A DNA stretch of 64,000 nucleotides from Fistularia commersonii (Eukaryota > Chordata > Actinopteri > Syngnathiformes > Fistulariidae), in NCBI GenBank assembly GCA_037954325.1, contig JBBMNZ010000097.1, positions 37,501-101,500 of the forward strand. The letters are read 5' to 3'. The translations under genes and the position numbers were made by a program. Of the stretch, positions 17,884 through 27,914 are shown in pieces. The notes under the pieces are model-generated. The model worked only from the letters and a program-made list of their open reading frames with translations, was not told where the DNA came from and searched no databases. Position 1 is the first letter of the stretch. Every line of letters starts with the position of its first letter.

Positions 17884-19909
17884 GAGTGTTGCATGGTTTT
17901 CAGGGAGGAGTTGAGAAAGGGTCTGGGTGGTCAGGGAGAGCTTCCAGATGATTGGACAACAACAGCTAGTGTGATCAGGGAGACAGGTAGAAGAGTACTT
18001 GGTGTGTCATCTGGAAGGAAAGTAGATAAGGAGACTTGGTGGTGGAATGAGGAAGTGCAGGAGTGTATACAGAGAAAATGGTTAGCGAAGAAGAAGTGGG
18101 ATACTGAGAGGACTGAAGAGAACAGACAGGAGTTCAGGGAGATGCGGCGAAAGGTAAAGATAGAGGTAGCAAAGGCAAAACAAAGGGCTTATGATGACTT
18201 GTATGCTCGGTTGGATAGTAAGGAGGCTGAAAGTGATCTATACAAGTTGGCGAAACAGAGAGATAAAGATGGAAAGGATGTACAGCAGGTCCGGGTGATA
18301 AAGGACAGAGAGGGAAATGTATTGACAGATGCTAGAGGAGTGACAGGAAGATGGAAAGAGTACTTTGAAGAGCTGATGAATGTGGAAAATGAAAGAGAGG
18401 CAAGGGTAGAAGAGGTGATTATTGTAGACCACAAAGTAGCAAAAATGAGTAAAAGTGAAGTGAGGAAGGCATTGAAGAGGATGAAGAGTGGAAAAGCAGT
18501 TGGTCCTGATGATATACCTGTGGAGGTGTGGAAGTGTCTAGGAGAGGCAGCGGTAGATTTTCTGACTAGATTATTCAACAGGATCTTAGAGAGTGAGAAG
18601 ATGCCTGAAGAATGGAGACAAAGTGTGATGGTGCCTATTTTTAAGAATAAAGGGGATGTGCAGAATTGTGGCAACTACAGAGGGATAAAGTTGATGAGCC
18701 ATACAATGAAGTTATGGGAAAGAGTAGTGGAAACTAGACTGAGAGCAGAAGTCAGCATTTGTGAACAGCAGTATGGCTTCATGCCTAGGAAGAGTACTAC
18801 AGATGCAGTATTTGCGTTGAGAATGCTAATAGAAAAGTACAGAGAAGGCCAGAGGGAGCTGCATTGCGTTTTTGTAGACCTAGAAAAAGCATATGACAGG
18901 GTGCCAAGAGAGGAGCTCTGGTATTGTATGAGGAAGTCTGGAGTGGCAGAGAAGTATGTTAGACTGGTGCAGGACATGCATGCCAGCTGTGAGACACTGG
19001 TACGGTGTGCTGTAGGGGTAACCGAGAAGTTCAAGGTGGAGGTGGGACTCCATCAGGGATCAGCTCTGAGCCCCTTCTTGTTCGCAATGGTGATGGTAGG
19101 CTGACAGATGAGGTTAGACAGGAATCCCCATGGACCATGATGTTTGCGGATGACATTGTGATCTGTAGTGAGAGCAGACAACAGGTAGAGGAAAATCTAG
19201 AGAGGTGGAGGTATGCTCTGGAAAGGAGTGGAATGAAAGTTAGTCACAGCAAGACAGAATATATGTGTGTGAACGAGAGGAACTCGGGTGGAGCGGTGAG
19301 GCTACAGGGAGTGGAGATCAAGAAGCTGGAGGATTTCAGGTACTTAGGGTCAACAGTCCAGAGCAACGGAGAGTGCGTAAAAGAGGTGAAGAGACGGGTC
19401 CAAGCAGGTTGGAATGGCTGGAGAAAAGTGTCAGGGGTACTATGTGATAGAAGACTATCGGCCAGAATAAAAGGAAAGGTGTACAAGACAGTGGTGAGAC
19501 CAGCGATGATGTATGGACTAGAAACTGTTCCAATGACCAAAAGACAGCAGACAGAACTAGAGGTTGCAGATATGAAGATGTTGAGGTTCTCTTACGGAGT
19601 GACCAGGATTGATAGGATCAGGAATGAGTATCAGAGGAACAGCACATGTTCGATGTTTTGGAGAGAAGGTCAGAGAAGCCAGACTGAGATGGTTCGGTCA
19701 TGTACAGAGGAGGGATAGAGAATATATTGGTAGACGGATGCTGGAATTGGAGCTGCAAGGCAAGAGGTCTCGAGGAAGACCAAAGAGAGGATTTATGGAC
19801 GTGGTGAGAGAGGATATGAAGGTAGTTGGTGTGAGAGAGGAGGATACGGAGAATAGGGTTAGATGGAGAAAGTTGACTCGCTGTGGCCACACCTGACGGG
19901 AAAAGACAA
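17884..19909 (+). pseudogene. RTE-like LINE reverse transcriptase, 5'-truncated, frameshifted
   Basis: This encodes the RT and C-terminal part of a non-LTR retrotransposon protein; the endonuclease is missing. Visible RT blocks include GKAVGPDDIPVEVWK, NYRGIKLMSHTMKLWERV, FVDLEKAYDRVPRE, GLHQGSALSPFLFAMVM and FADDIVICSES, then YLGSTVQSNGE and the C-terminal RLRWFGHVQRRD. I place it in or near the RTE clade from these motifs. A one-base loss near 19095 and a two-base loss near 19630 break the frame. The first 9 codons of the long frame from 17851 belong to copia-B. Its end (RCGHT, then GAA repeats) matches the inverted fragments at 14.1 and 37.1 kb and not its sister at 39096, so it looks mosaic. 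Confidence 0.88.
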
Positions 19910-20036
19910 AAGAAGAAGAAGAAGAAGAAGAAGAAGAAGAAGAAGAAGAAGAAGAAGAAGAAGAAGAAGAAGAAGAAGAAGAAGAAGAAGAAGAAGAGAG
20001 AAGAAGAAGAAGAAGAAGAAGAAGAAGAAGAAGAAG

Positions 20037-20066
<30 letters not shown>
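19910..20066. repeat. GAA microsatellite
   Basis: About 155 bp of (GAA)n with one AGAG interruption near 19996, directly after the LINE 3' end (GACGGGAAAAGAC). Confidence 0.95.
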
Positions 20067-20071
<5 letters not shown>

Positions 20072-20088
20072 AAGAGAGGTTGGGGGGG

Positions 20089-20558
20089 AAGCAAACCTTC
20101 TCCACGGCTCTAAACTCGTTCGTCGCCGCTACTTGGGGATCACCGGATGGCTTTCTCCCTCCGCTTCCTTACATTTTATGTCCGCTAGATGGCGGCATCC
20201 GACTGTGCACAGCGCTTGGAGCTCCAGCAGGTGATCTGGCCGCTGCGTATGAGAGGAATAAACGAGTGGGGCCGTGAGTGCAATAAATCCCCCTCCACTT
20301 CTTACATGGATGTTATCACCCTGTTACTGCGTTTTAACGATACCGCTGTGTTTTCCACCTCAATGTTAAGCCGATTTTTAAACATTAAAAACCAAATTGC
20401 TCGATTCAGTGACACCGAGGCCCTGAGTGGAGGACTTATGGAGTTGACTCCTTCGCTTATTCATAAGTGCATGTCTGGTGCTCCCGGAGCTTCACGCCGA
20501 CGTCACGGGGATCCGTGTCCGAAGAAGGTGCACCTTGGCCGGTCTGCGGGGTCCTGTT
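20089..20558. repeat. R unit, inverted copy
   Basis: The 123-codon frame is on the plus strand here (20189-20560) and the CTCF-like word is at 20182-20195. Confidence 0.8.
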
Positions 20559-20627
20559 GACCGGAAGCTGAGGCTGGCCCTTCGAAATAACACGGAAAAT
20601 AATTGAGAGCATATTTCTCAGTTGACA
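20559..20627 (-). repeat. truncated 3' LTR of copia-A
   Basis: On the minus strand TGTCAACTGAGAAATATG runs to CTTCCGGTC and stops where the R unit begins. The complete LTR at 26560-26781 continues past this point. Confidence 0.8.
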
Positions 20628-20791
20628 ACGCCCCCACTTGCTCTCATATTATTGGTATCTTTGCCCATTTACATCAAAATAAAATACTCATGACCCAAAC
20701 AACAACTTTGAAAAATTCAACAACTTAAACTGCGATGCAGGCTTTGTCATAACATCTGCCGGAATCTCTTGTGTTGGACAATACTGTAGGG

Positions 20792-21590
20792 CTACCTTTC
20801 CACATATTTTCTTTGTGACATCTTAACACACTCTTCTGACTGACATATTTTCTGGGTATTGATTTTGATCACTCTGCCCAAGTCCTTCATTTTAAATCTA
20901 GCTGTAAGCATGATTTTCACCTCTTTCATTACTTCCTCATCACTCGCAGCTATGATTAAATCATCTACCCATATTATGATGATGACTTTGTCATTTTGGT
21001 TTTCTTTGACATAGACACAATGATCTGCTTCATTCTGAATAAAGTCGTTGTCAATCAAGTAAGAATGGAGCATCAGATTCCAATGACGACCTGCCAAATT
21101 TTCCTGAACTGATTTCTGCATGAACACCCTCACACTTGTCATATTTGCTGTTGGAGAAAATGTTTCCTCAAAATCCGTGCCATACTTTTGACTGTAGCCC
21201 TTAGCAAAATAACGAGCTTTATATTTGTTTGTGCCAACTTCATTTCTTTTTAGCGCATACACCCACCCCCCCACCCCCACTGCACACTTGCCTTGGGGTA
21301 GCTGTGTTAGGGTCAAAGTGTTGTTCTCTCTCAATGACTCCATCTCGTCGTCCATAGATTTCATCCACTTGTCAGCATTGAGGGAACTCCTTGCCTCTTT
21401 AAATGTCTGTGGGACACCACACGCCAGTCTATAACAGTAGTCAATGTTAGTGAACACTTGGTCATCGTCAATAGCACTAGTCACATAACCATTAAAGTAA
21501 CTGGGCTTCTTTTTGGTTCTAGTTGATCATCTCACATTGTCTGCACTGCTTGGCTTTGTCACACGGTCAGATACGGGGCTGCCCATTTCC
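20792..21590 (-). pseudogene. copia-A reverse transcriptase (inverted arm)
   Basis: The frame 21484-20792 translates to the same residues as unit U3: linker, FTNIDYCYRLACGVPQ, GGWVYALKRN, WVDDLIIAA and KYVER, with the same internal loss. Upstream, 21590-21485 continues the linker (SSADN, TRTKKKPSY), with TGA created near 21528 by a C-to-T change relative to U3. Confidence 0.83.
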
Positions 21591-21594
21591 AAGG

Positions 21595-21694
21595 TGTACA
21601 AAGGTGTACAAGACAGTGGTGAGACCAGCGATGATGTATGGACTAGAAACTGTAGAAGAAGAAGAAGAAGAAGAAGAAGAAGAAGAAGAAGAAG

Positions 21695-21725
<31 letters not shown>

Positions 21726-21848
21726 TAGAAAGAGAGGGTGGGGGGGAAGCAAACCTTCTCCACGGCTCTAAACTCGTTCGTCGCCGCTACTCGGGAAACA
21801 CCGGATGGCTTTCTCCCTCCGCTTCGTTACATTTTATGGCCGCTAGAT
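21595..21848. repeat. RTE LINE stub, GAA array and R-unit start inserted in copia-A
   Basis: GTGTACAAGACAGTGG (LINE) is followed by (GAA)n at about 21653-21724 and the first part of an R unit, ending at CGCTAGATG, which abuts the ATC run of copia-A. Confidence 0.8.
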
Positions 21849-21852
21849 GAAG

Positions 21853-21877
<25 letters not shown>

Positions 21878-21884
<7 letters not shown>

Positions 21885-22135
21885 GATCTGAGCTCATCTC
21901 TGTCTGGGTTTGTTGCTCTGGAGATGGGTTTGTCACAAATTTTAGCAGTCTGTGTTTTTAGTACTCTTTCACTATTTGGATAATATACAAAATAAGCTGG
22001 ACTATTTTTGGCATATCCAATGAAAACTCCCTTCTCACCTCTTGAGTCAAGTTTCTTTTTGGTGTGCTTGTATGCATAGCACACAGCACCAAACATTTGC
22101 ATTTGTGACACATTTCGTTTCTTTCCCGTCAACAT
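21878..22135 (-). pseudogene. copia-A integrase C-terminal segment
   Basis: Minus-strand frame LTGKKRNVSQMQMFGAVCYA, SRGEKGVFIGYAKNSP and YYPNSERVLK, the GKKPxxxxxxxFG and KGxFxGY motifs that follow the integrase core in copia proteins. It ends beside the ATC microsatellite (21849-21883). Confidence 0.85.
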
Positions 22136-22171
22136 AAAGTAAGCCGTCTGCTTTGTCCGATTATTAAAGCA

Positions 22172-22732
22172 TCAGTTCCTGACTGCTGCTGTCTGCACTG
22201 CATGGGTCCACAATGTTTTGGGTAGGTTTAGTAATATGCACCATGCCATGTCGAATAAAGTCCTCCAGTTTCTCTCTGCGTTCCCGTTTTGGTGTGGTGA
22301 GTATGGCGCTGACGTTTCATGTCTAACACCCCGTTTAGTCATTAGTCCTTGGTACTCTTTTGACATAAACTCAGTACAATTGTCAGATCTCATACACTTA
22401 ATCTTCCCATAAGGGGCAGTGTCTGCTAAGAATCTCTCTGTGGCACTCACTGTACCACTCTTTTGTTTGAGAAAGTACACAAAAATTGTGTTGGAATAAT
22501 CATCAGTAAACGACAATGCAAATCTGTGTCCATCTATAGATATGGGATCTACTGGCCCTGCCAGATCTGTATGCACTAAATCAAACACCTCTGTTGCTCT
22601 TGCATCAGGCTCTCTGTTTCTGATCTGCACAAACTTCCCTTGAATACACACTTCACATGGTGATACAGGTTTTTCAGTTTTCCCTTTGATTACCATACCA
22701 TCAACCACTTTTGTCAACTTTTGTACATCGCT
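22172..22732 (-). pseudogene. copia-A integrase core
   Basis: Following an in-frame TAG at 22733-22735, the frame reads CEVCIQGKF (zinc-finger cysteines), VHTDLAGP (first D), MRSDNCTEF (second D, with the conserved Gly replaced by Cys) and QNGNAERNW (E). A frame break near 22172 (AVQTAAVRN) separates it from the C-terminal segment. The family catalyses insertion of the cDNA; this copy is inactive. Confidence 0.87.
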
Positions 22733-23110
22733 CTAATTACAATGGCTGAAAATTTCATGCCATGTTTGTAAATCAAAACACCCATTGCATTTGTCATTAC
22801 TTTCATCTGCTGTAGATAGGTAGTAAAGTGTGTTCTGCACATTAATAGGAAATACAGTACGGTCACTCATTTTGACTATGTCTTTTCCTTCATTGAAGAT
22901 TACCGTTGCTCCGCTTGCTGTGGCGGCCATCACAGAAAAAATGTCCTGTGGACAGGAAGGGATGAACAGTGCGTTTCTCAGTGGTGCTGTGTGGTGACGT
23001 CCTCTGCTGTCTATGAGGATCACCTCTGCCTCTCCCCGCTGCTTCGCCACGCCTTGACACTTGGTTGCGTCTGCCAGCTCAACATGGTGTGTGTCAGCTC
23101 TGAACGTCAC
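22733..23110 (-). pseudogene. copia-A protease C-terminal part and integrase N-terminus
   Basis: HVELADATKCQGVAKQRGE, LRNALFIPSCPQDIFSV and the zinc-finger start WHEIFSH align with the corresponding part of copia-B. The protease active site (DSGA) is lost in a deletion joined at 23107-23110. The frame ends HCN then TAG; six codons further along in copia-B lies its own in-frame TGA. Confidence 0.85.
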
Positions 23111-23640
23111 TGAAAAACACGGAAGTCAGCAAATTTGAGCTTTTCTTCACTTTGAGTCACATGAACTGCAAATGGTTTGAACGATTCTGGAAGTCCCTTT
23201 AGCACCATAGCTATGAGAAGATCATCACTCATGACTTCCTCTGCATTTCTTAGCACCGTGATTATAGTCTCTGCCCTAATCACAAAGTCTGTTACGCTTT
23301 CATTGCTTCCTTTCTGCAGTTTTGTCAGGTCAGTATACAGGTTTATAATGCCAGGCTTCCCTTTACCTGCGTAATACTCTCGTAGCATCTTCAGTGCCTT
23401 TCTCCCATCATCTGCAGCTTCGCGCATGACCAGGCCTAGACTTTTGTCATCTAAAAACTGGATCGGTTCGGCATTGGCCATTTCATTCTGCTCCTTGTCC
23501 TTCGCCTCCTCGTCATCGTCATCAAATTCTGGAGTTTCACTCAGAATTGTGTCTTTGAGCCCCTGCAGCCGCATGTAGGCCAAGCATTTAGTCTCCCAGA
23601 GTTCATACTGCTTCTCATCTTCCACACCGAGACAGTCTCT
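23107..23640 (-). pseudogene. gag: copia-A gag fragment
   Basis: The minus-strand frame has the copia Gag motifs YELWETKCLAYMRLQGLKD, QFLDDKSLGLVMREAADD and AMVLKGLPESFKPFAVHVTQ, closely following copia-B Gag. The N-terminus ends at a sharp joint with retroviral env sequence near 23640; the C-terminus ends in the deletion that removed the zinc knuckle. The translated frame continues to 23712, but those extra residues are antisense to env. Confidence 0.87.
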
Positions 23641-25083
23641 GGTGGCGATCGGTAAATGTAACGGCAGGAGACCAAACTGATTGTTATGTTTGTACGGTAA
23701 TGCCAATATCAATGTCTCATAACCCGACTATACAACCTCATCCAATTAACCAAAGTGAGACCTTGTCTATAATATGGGTATATTCCCAAGGATTGAGTCA
23801 GAGATTTGGAATTTTTCAGAATATAACAAATACCTCAGTCCTTCCTTTTCTGCCTTACGATCCATCCAAATGGCGATTACCAGCTGATTATTCTATGGTA
23901 ACCAATAAAACTGTCATTGAGGGATTCACTCTAATGACAATACAAAAGACACCACCATTTTGTATGAAACGACAGTGTGGTAAGAAAGAGCATTATCTAG
24001 GCCAACTACAGTGTGACACTGTGCTAGATAAGGAAACGGATAGACCGGTTAGGAAAACCTATGACTACTATAATAATAGTATATGTGAGGTTGGAAAGTG
24101 GGGAATGGGCGTGTGTGCCATGAATCTGACAGCCCTCAAGCCATTATTGGGCATTGAAACAAACCTCACCAAATCTGGTATACCACCATGGAGGATTTTT
24201 GCATTCCCACACAAATACGGTTATCCATACATGCCCAAAAACACATGTATGGATTTGTGGCAAACGAGCATTTCTGTATCTGCCTGAACATTGGTGTGGC
24301 ACATGCTATTTGGCCCGATTAGGAAGTGCTATAACTTTTATACCAGAGCATAACATGACTCATAGCGTACAACTCATTAGGCCTATGGGACATGAACGTA
24401 GTCGAAGAGCCTTGATAAGTGACTCTAGAGGAATACTTATGACAATGTTCCCTAACTATGGTGTAGCCTACTCGGGACATCGAATGAATGAGGTCTGGGC
24501 GACATTACAGAACCTAACGTCAAGGGTTCTAGAATTGAATGGACTGATACAAAACAATCCAGAGACTATGGCTATGAAAGAAATGCTTTTACAAAATCGT
24601 ATGGCTTTAGATATTGTCTTAGCCAAGGAAGGTGGTGTATGTGCGATAATAGGACAACAATGTTGCACATATATCCCAGACATGCGAGACAATTTCACAG
24701 CAATTCATGACAAATTGACGACATTAAAGAACCAACTAGAGGGTAAAGAGGACAGTGATACTTTAATGTCGTTTTTACAGTTTGACCCTCTTGGATGGAT
24801 CATCAACGGAACTTGGTGGCAAATACTTTTAAAGTGCCTTACACCTGTGATTGTGATTCTTATTTTGTTTTGTTTATTTACTATGTGCGTTATTCCTTGT
24901 TTGAGAAGCATGATTGCTAAAATGGCTTCCGCAGCCTTTGTCCAGATGGCAATAGTAGCAGTGCAGACCCAACCAAGGACTCACTACACTGGACAGATAT
25001 ATGAGCAACTGCCTATAAGTGATTCAGAAAAAGAAAATGATAATGATTCGACTGTGGAGGACGACGACCATGATGTTGTATGA
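23641..25083 (+). pseudogene. env: endogenous retrovirus envelope, gamma type, frameshifted and N-truncated
   Basis: The surface subunit is read from the joint at about 23641 (no ATG until 23700) to a stop at 24285-24287; the transmembrane subunit is in another frame from about 24250 to 25083. The frame change lies between about 24245 and 24287. Visible features are several N-glycosylation sites, a furin-type RSRR site at 24397-24408, the CX6CC cysteine motif at 24640-24666 typical of gamma-type envelopes, and a membrane-spanning segment at about 24817-24900, with an acidic cytoplasmic tail. The signal peptide is missing because of the junction with copia-A. No gag or pol of this virus is present. 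The protein would normally mediate receptor binding and fusion; this copy is broken. Confidence 0.9.
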
Positions 25084-25639
25084 AGTGTTATCTGTAAACT
25101 ATGTACCAACATGGCATGATGATGCTGAAGAGTTTAACATTGTTCGGAGTCTCATAAACAGGAGAGAATTGTTAGAGTTTACTCTCTATTTCTATAACTA
25201 TGTTATTTCGACTACTCACATGAAGTTAGCCAGACATGCTAGAGCACAAAAGACCTTTGTCCTCTAACAAGAGTTGGGCCCTCCAAGATATTCCAATGGT
25301 CGTAAACATCTTTAGATAAGAACCTACCCCCCGTAAACGTAAATCTAAACGAGGATAAACGCTTCTGGAGAGAAACCTGACCACCCCTGTATATCATCCT
25401 GGTCAACTTCACATATGCATGAACTATACTATTGAATAAATGTTGTTATGTAAATAAACACTTTCACACAATAAAAAGCCGAGCAAGGAGGAACTCGGGG
25501 GGATTCTCTGGATCTTGGCTCCAAAGAGCGCGCTGAGTCTCCCCCTCTGCAGAGCACAAAAGAATAGTCGCTTGTCTGTGTTATTTCTTATGATAACCTC
25601 AGTCTCCTCTTTACAGGTTTTAACTTAGACCAGCATGAA
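25084..25639 (+). other. retroviral 3' region, probable 3' LTR
   Basis: Sequence after env contains AATAAA words (about 25434 and 25456), ATAAAAAGCC, a G-rich start-like segment and a CT-rich end CAGTCTCCTCTTTACA (25601-25616), features expected of R-U5. A candidate LTR start is TGTTAGAG at about 25170 after the purine tract AGGAGAGAA; the end would be TTTACA at 25616. No second LTR exists in the window to confirm the limits. Confidence 0.4.
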
Positions 25640-26459
25640 TTACAATTACTCTCCAACAGCCGCGAGTGGAGCATCTACCTGCATGTCCAGAAGCTTCCTG
25701 TTCAGCAGGGCAGGTCGAATGGTGTTAAAAGCACTGGAGAAGTCAAAGAACATGACTCTCACAGTGCTTCCTGCCTCCTCCAGGTGTGTGTAGATTCTGT
25801 GCAGCAGGAAGATGATGGCGTCTTCCACTCCTATCCGTGGGTGGTATGCGAACCGCAGGGGGTCCAGCGAAGGTCCGACGACTGTGCCAAGGTGCCTCAG
25901 GACGAGCCTCTCCAGCGACTTCATGACGTATGATGTCAGGGCCACCGGTCTGTAGTCGTTGTGTCTGCTGGGATGCTTCACCTCGGGCGCTGGAACCAGG
26001 CATGAGGTTTTCCACCGGTCGGGGACAACCATCTGGGTCAGGCTCAGGTTGAAGAGATGTGAGAAGATCCCACACAGCTGAGAGGCACATCCTTTCAGCA
26101 CTCTGGGGCTAAGGCCGTCAGGGCCAGCAGCTTTCCTGGGAGGAAGGCGGCTGAACTCTCTTCTCACCTCCTCAGCGGTGAAGGCGACAGGAGGGGGTGG
26201 AGAGAGTCCCAGTGGGGGGCAGAGAGAGTCCCAGTGGGGGGCAGGACGGCTGAGGTGTAAACGAGACATCGTCCAGGGAAGCAGAAGAGGTGCGTGGGGG
26301 AGGGGGAAAGCTCCTTAAAGTGAGGGGTGAGGGCACAGGGGAAGGAAAGTCCTGAGAGGAGCTGGGGGGAGGGTGGGCGGAGGCACCTTCATCAAATCTG
26401 TTAAAAAACAGGTTTAGTTTGTTTGCCTCCTGCAAGTCTCCTTCCATCATCTGGCTTGC
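25640..26459 (-). pseudogene. Rex1/Babar-like LINE RT fragment
   Basis: Two minus-strand frames encode LFFNRFD (26450-26172), then VRREFSRLPPRKAAGPDGLS, HNDYRPVALTSYVMKSLERL and FFDFSSAFNTI (26269-25646), typical RT blocks of the fish Rex1/Babar group. The break between the frames lies in a repeated GAGAGTCCCAGTGGGGGGCA segment (about 26202-26240, duplicated). Both ends are truncated: RT stops after VDAPL and the 5' end abuts copia-A leader. A normal LINE insertion would retain the 3' end, so this is probably a recombination product. Confidence 0.82.
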
Positions 26460-26559
26460 TTGTTTTCCATGGCCAGTGATGAGTTTGCAGTATTGTCGCT
26501 CTTCTCAGCGGCTCCAAACTGTCTTCAGCCGTCTTTGGGGGTTTCCTGGGCCCATAACC
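26460..26559 (-). other. copia-A leader with primer site and gag start
   Basis: Directly after the LTR the minus strand reads GGTTATGGGCCCAG (26559-26546), complementary to initiator tRNA-Met. About 75 bases later ATGGAAAACAAGCAAGCC (from 26470) resembles the copia-B Gag start MENEEA. The frame ends within two codons at the Rex1 joint. Confidence 0.8.
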
Positions 26560-26781
26560 TGTTATCAGAGGTTATCTGTGCAGTAGATCTGCGTGCTACC
26601 CCTCAATACCGACTGGGTCTTTTACGGAGGAATAATATGTGTGACACGCCTCTTGCTTTGCAGAACTGGAAGAAGTTGAGTTTATTTTCAAGCAAATAAA
26701 AACACTACGGACAGACCGGAAGCTGGGACTGGCCATTCAAAATAAAAGGGAAATAACTGAGAGCATATTTCTCAGATAACA
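26560..26781 (-). repeat. complete 5' LTR of copia-A (222 bp)
   Basis: The minus strand begins TGTTATCTGAGAAATATG and ends CTCTGATAACA, with TGTTAT/ATAACA inverted ends. AAATAAA-type words are present near 26690. The first 69 bases match the truncated LTRs of the copia-A units. To the right it abuts L1 sequence. Confidence 0.88.
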
Positions 26782-27860
26782 ACTGCACTTTCTGTCCAGA
26801 ATTGAGATTCCCTGGAGTGACAGTCGGGGTAACTGTGGTTGTACGGTTCGGTGCGTCATTATATTTTTGGTCAGGAATACAAATTGTCGAGGCAGTGGGT
26901 TTCGTAACTTTATCAACTCTAATATGGGAGGCTTAAATCTGTGTGTAGCACAGAACTGTTCATAGTCTAGAGGACTGCCATTGTCATCCATCAAGTCAAT
27001 TATTGACCATATACCTTTCTCAAAGCATTCCTTGTAAAACAGAGGTTTGTTGCCACGCAGTACATATCTATTGTTCCAAATTATTGTACTGTGTGGTGAG
27101 AAATTGTGTACATATATCATTTTCCAGTATAATAGTATTTGTTTATGGAACTCTGAAAATTGGACAGGAATCTTGTTGATATCCAAGTCAGAGATAAGTA
27201 GAAGACTTAGGCTGCCGACTATGTTGAATAAGTAGTTTGGAGTACAATACCAGAAAGAATAATGATGTTTGATCCAGGATTTCAACCAGTTCACCTTCAA
27301 TGTCCCATTCAGGCAGTCCAACTCTATCACTTTCAGCCCTCCTTCCCTTGTTTCTTTCACCGTATGTGATTTTTTTAGATGGTGTGGTCTGTTCCTCCAG
27401 ATAAAGTTGAAATTTATTTGGTTAATAGATTTTATGAGTTGATTTGGAGCAGCATTGGAATACACTGGGTATATACATCTGGATAAACATTCCATTTTAC
27501 TCAAATATATCCGGCCTAATATTGATAAATCTCTTTGGAGCCATATATTCAATTTAGCTTTACTTTGATTCAGTTTAGATTCAATGTTCCTGGACTGATT
27601 TAACTTTTGGTCCTTAGATAGGAAAATGCTCAAGTATTTTATTTCTGATTTGATAGGAACATTGCTGTTTTCCTTTAGTGGCAGCTCAAGAAGTTTGCAT
27701 TTCTTTAAGTTTAATGACAATCCTGAAGCCTTGGAGAATGTTTTAATTTTTTCAACGCTTATTGGGACTTGATGTTCATTTTTCAAAACTAAGGTTGTGT
27801 CATCTGCCAGCAGGCTAATAACAATTTCTGTCCCCGACATTATTTCTGTCCCACACATAC
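26782..27860 (-). pseudogene. L1-clade LINE ORF2 fragment
   Basis: A long minus-strand frame begins at the ADD box of RT (ISLLADDTTLVLKN) and continues FSKASGLSLNLKKCKLL, KYLSIFLSKD, FNFIWRNRPHH and GGLKVIELDCLNGTLKVNW, the thumb and post-RT region of L1-type elements in fish. The active-site motif reads LADD. Residues before it are CA-repeat translation. The 3' side stops at the copia-A LTR. A near copy is at 45081-46230 (offset 18368). Confidence 0.85.
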
Positions 27861-27863
27861 ACA

Positions 27864-27914
<51 letters not shown>

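Larger units (their letters stand above)
6340..19909. repeat. large segmental duplication, copy 1
   Basis: From the satellite spacer GCATTGGCCAAAACGTATCC onward, this block recurs in the same orientation at about 29262-41157 with constant offsets (22914 through copia-B, 22911 through the first copia-A unit, 22878 after a TTC-length change, then 21212). The copia-B Gag translations are identical and the Pol translations differ by one residue. Copy 1 has an extra copia-A/R unit (about 16.15-17.84 kb) that copy 2 lacks. Confidence 0.9.
20089..21849. repeat. right arm of the 1.8 kb inverted repeat
   Basis: Reverse complement of 16084-17856: R unit, truncated copia-A LTR, copia-A RT with the 159 bp loss, LINE stub and GAA array, and the start of another R unit. 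It is continuous on its right with copia-A integrase and gag. Confidence 0.9.
20559..26781 (-). mobile_element. most complete copia-A element, nested and deleted
   Basis: Read on the minus strand: a 222 bp 5' LTR (26781-26560), primer site, a gag start codon (26470), then foreign sequence (Rex1-like fragment, retroviral env and tail), gag from 23640, a protease region lacking its active site, integrase, an R/GAA/LINE-stub insertion (21595-21848), RT (21590-20792), a pol tail and 69 bp of 3' LTR (20627-20559). The knuckle, protease catalytic residues and RNase H are deleted. It is the only copy that still shows most of the family. Confidence 0.82.

Noticed and set aside
17851..17884. A WVDD motif fused to the LINE RT as a two-polymerase fusion protein
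   Set aside because: The WVDD codons are the copia-B target duplicate of the LINE insertion, so the fusion is accidental.
24468..24911. Minus-strand frames under env
   Set aside because: They are shadows of the env frame and show no domain.
25019..25267. Accessory retroviral gene overlapping the env end
   Set aside because: An 82-codon frame with no recognisable motif, partly antisense-free LTR sequence; chance length is possible in AT-rich DNA.
26172..26450. Separate proline-rich gene at 26.2-26.45 kb on the minus strand
   Set aside because: It begins with Rex1-like LFFNRFD and leads into the RT frame after a duplicated GAGAGTCCC segment, so it is the LINE linker.
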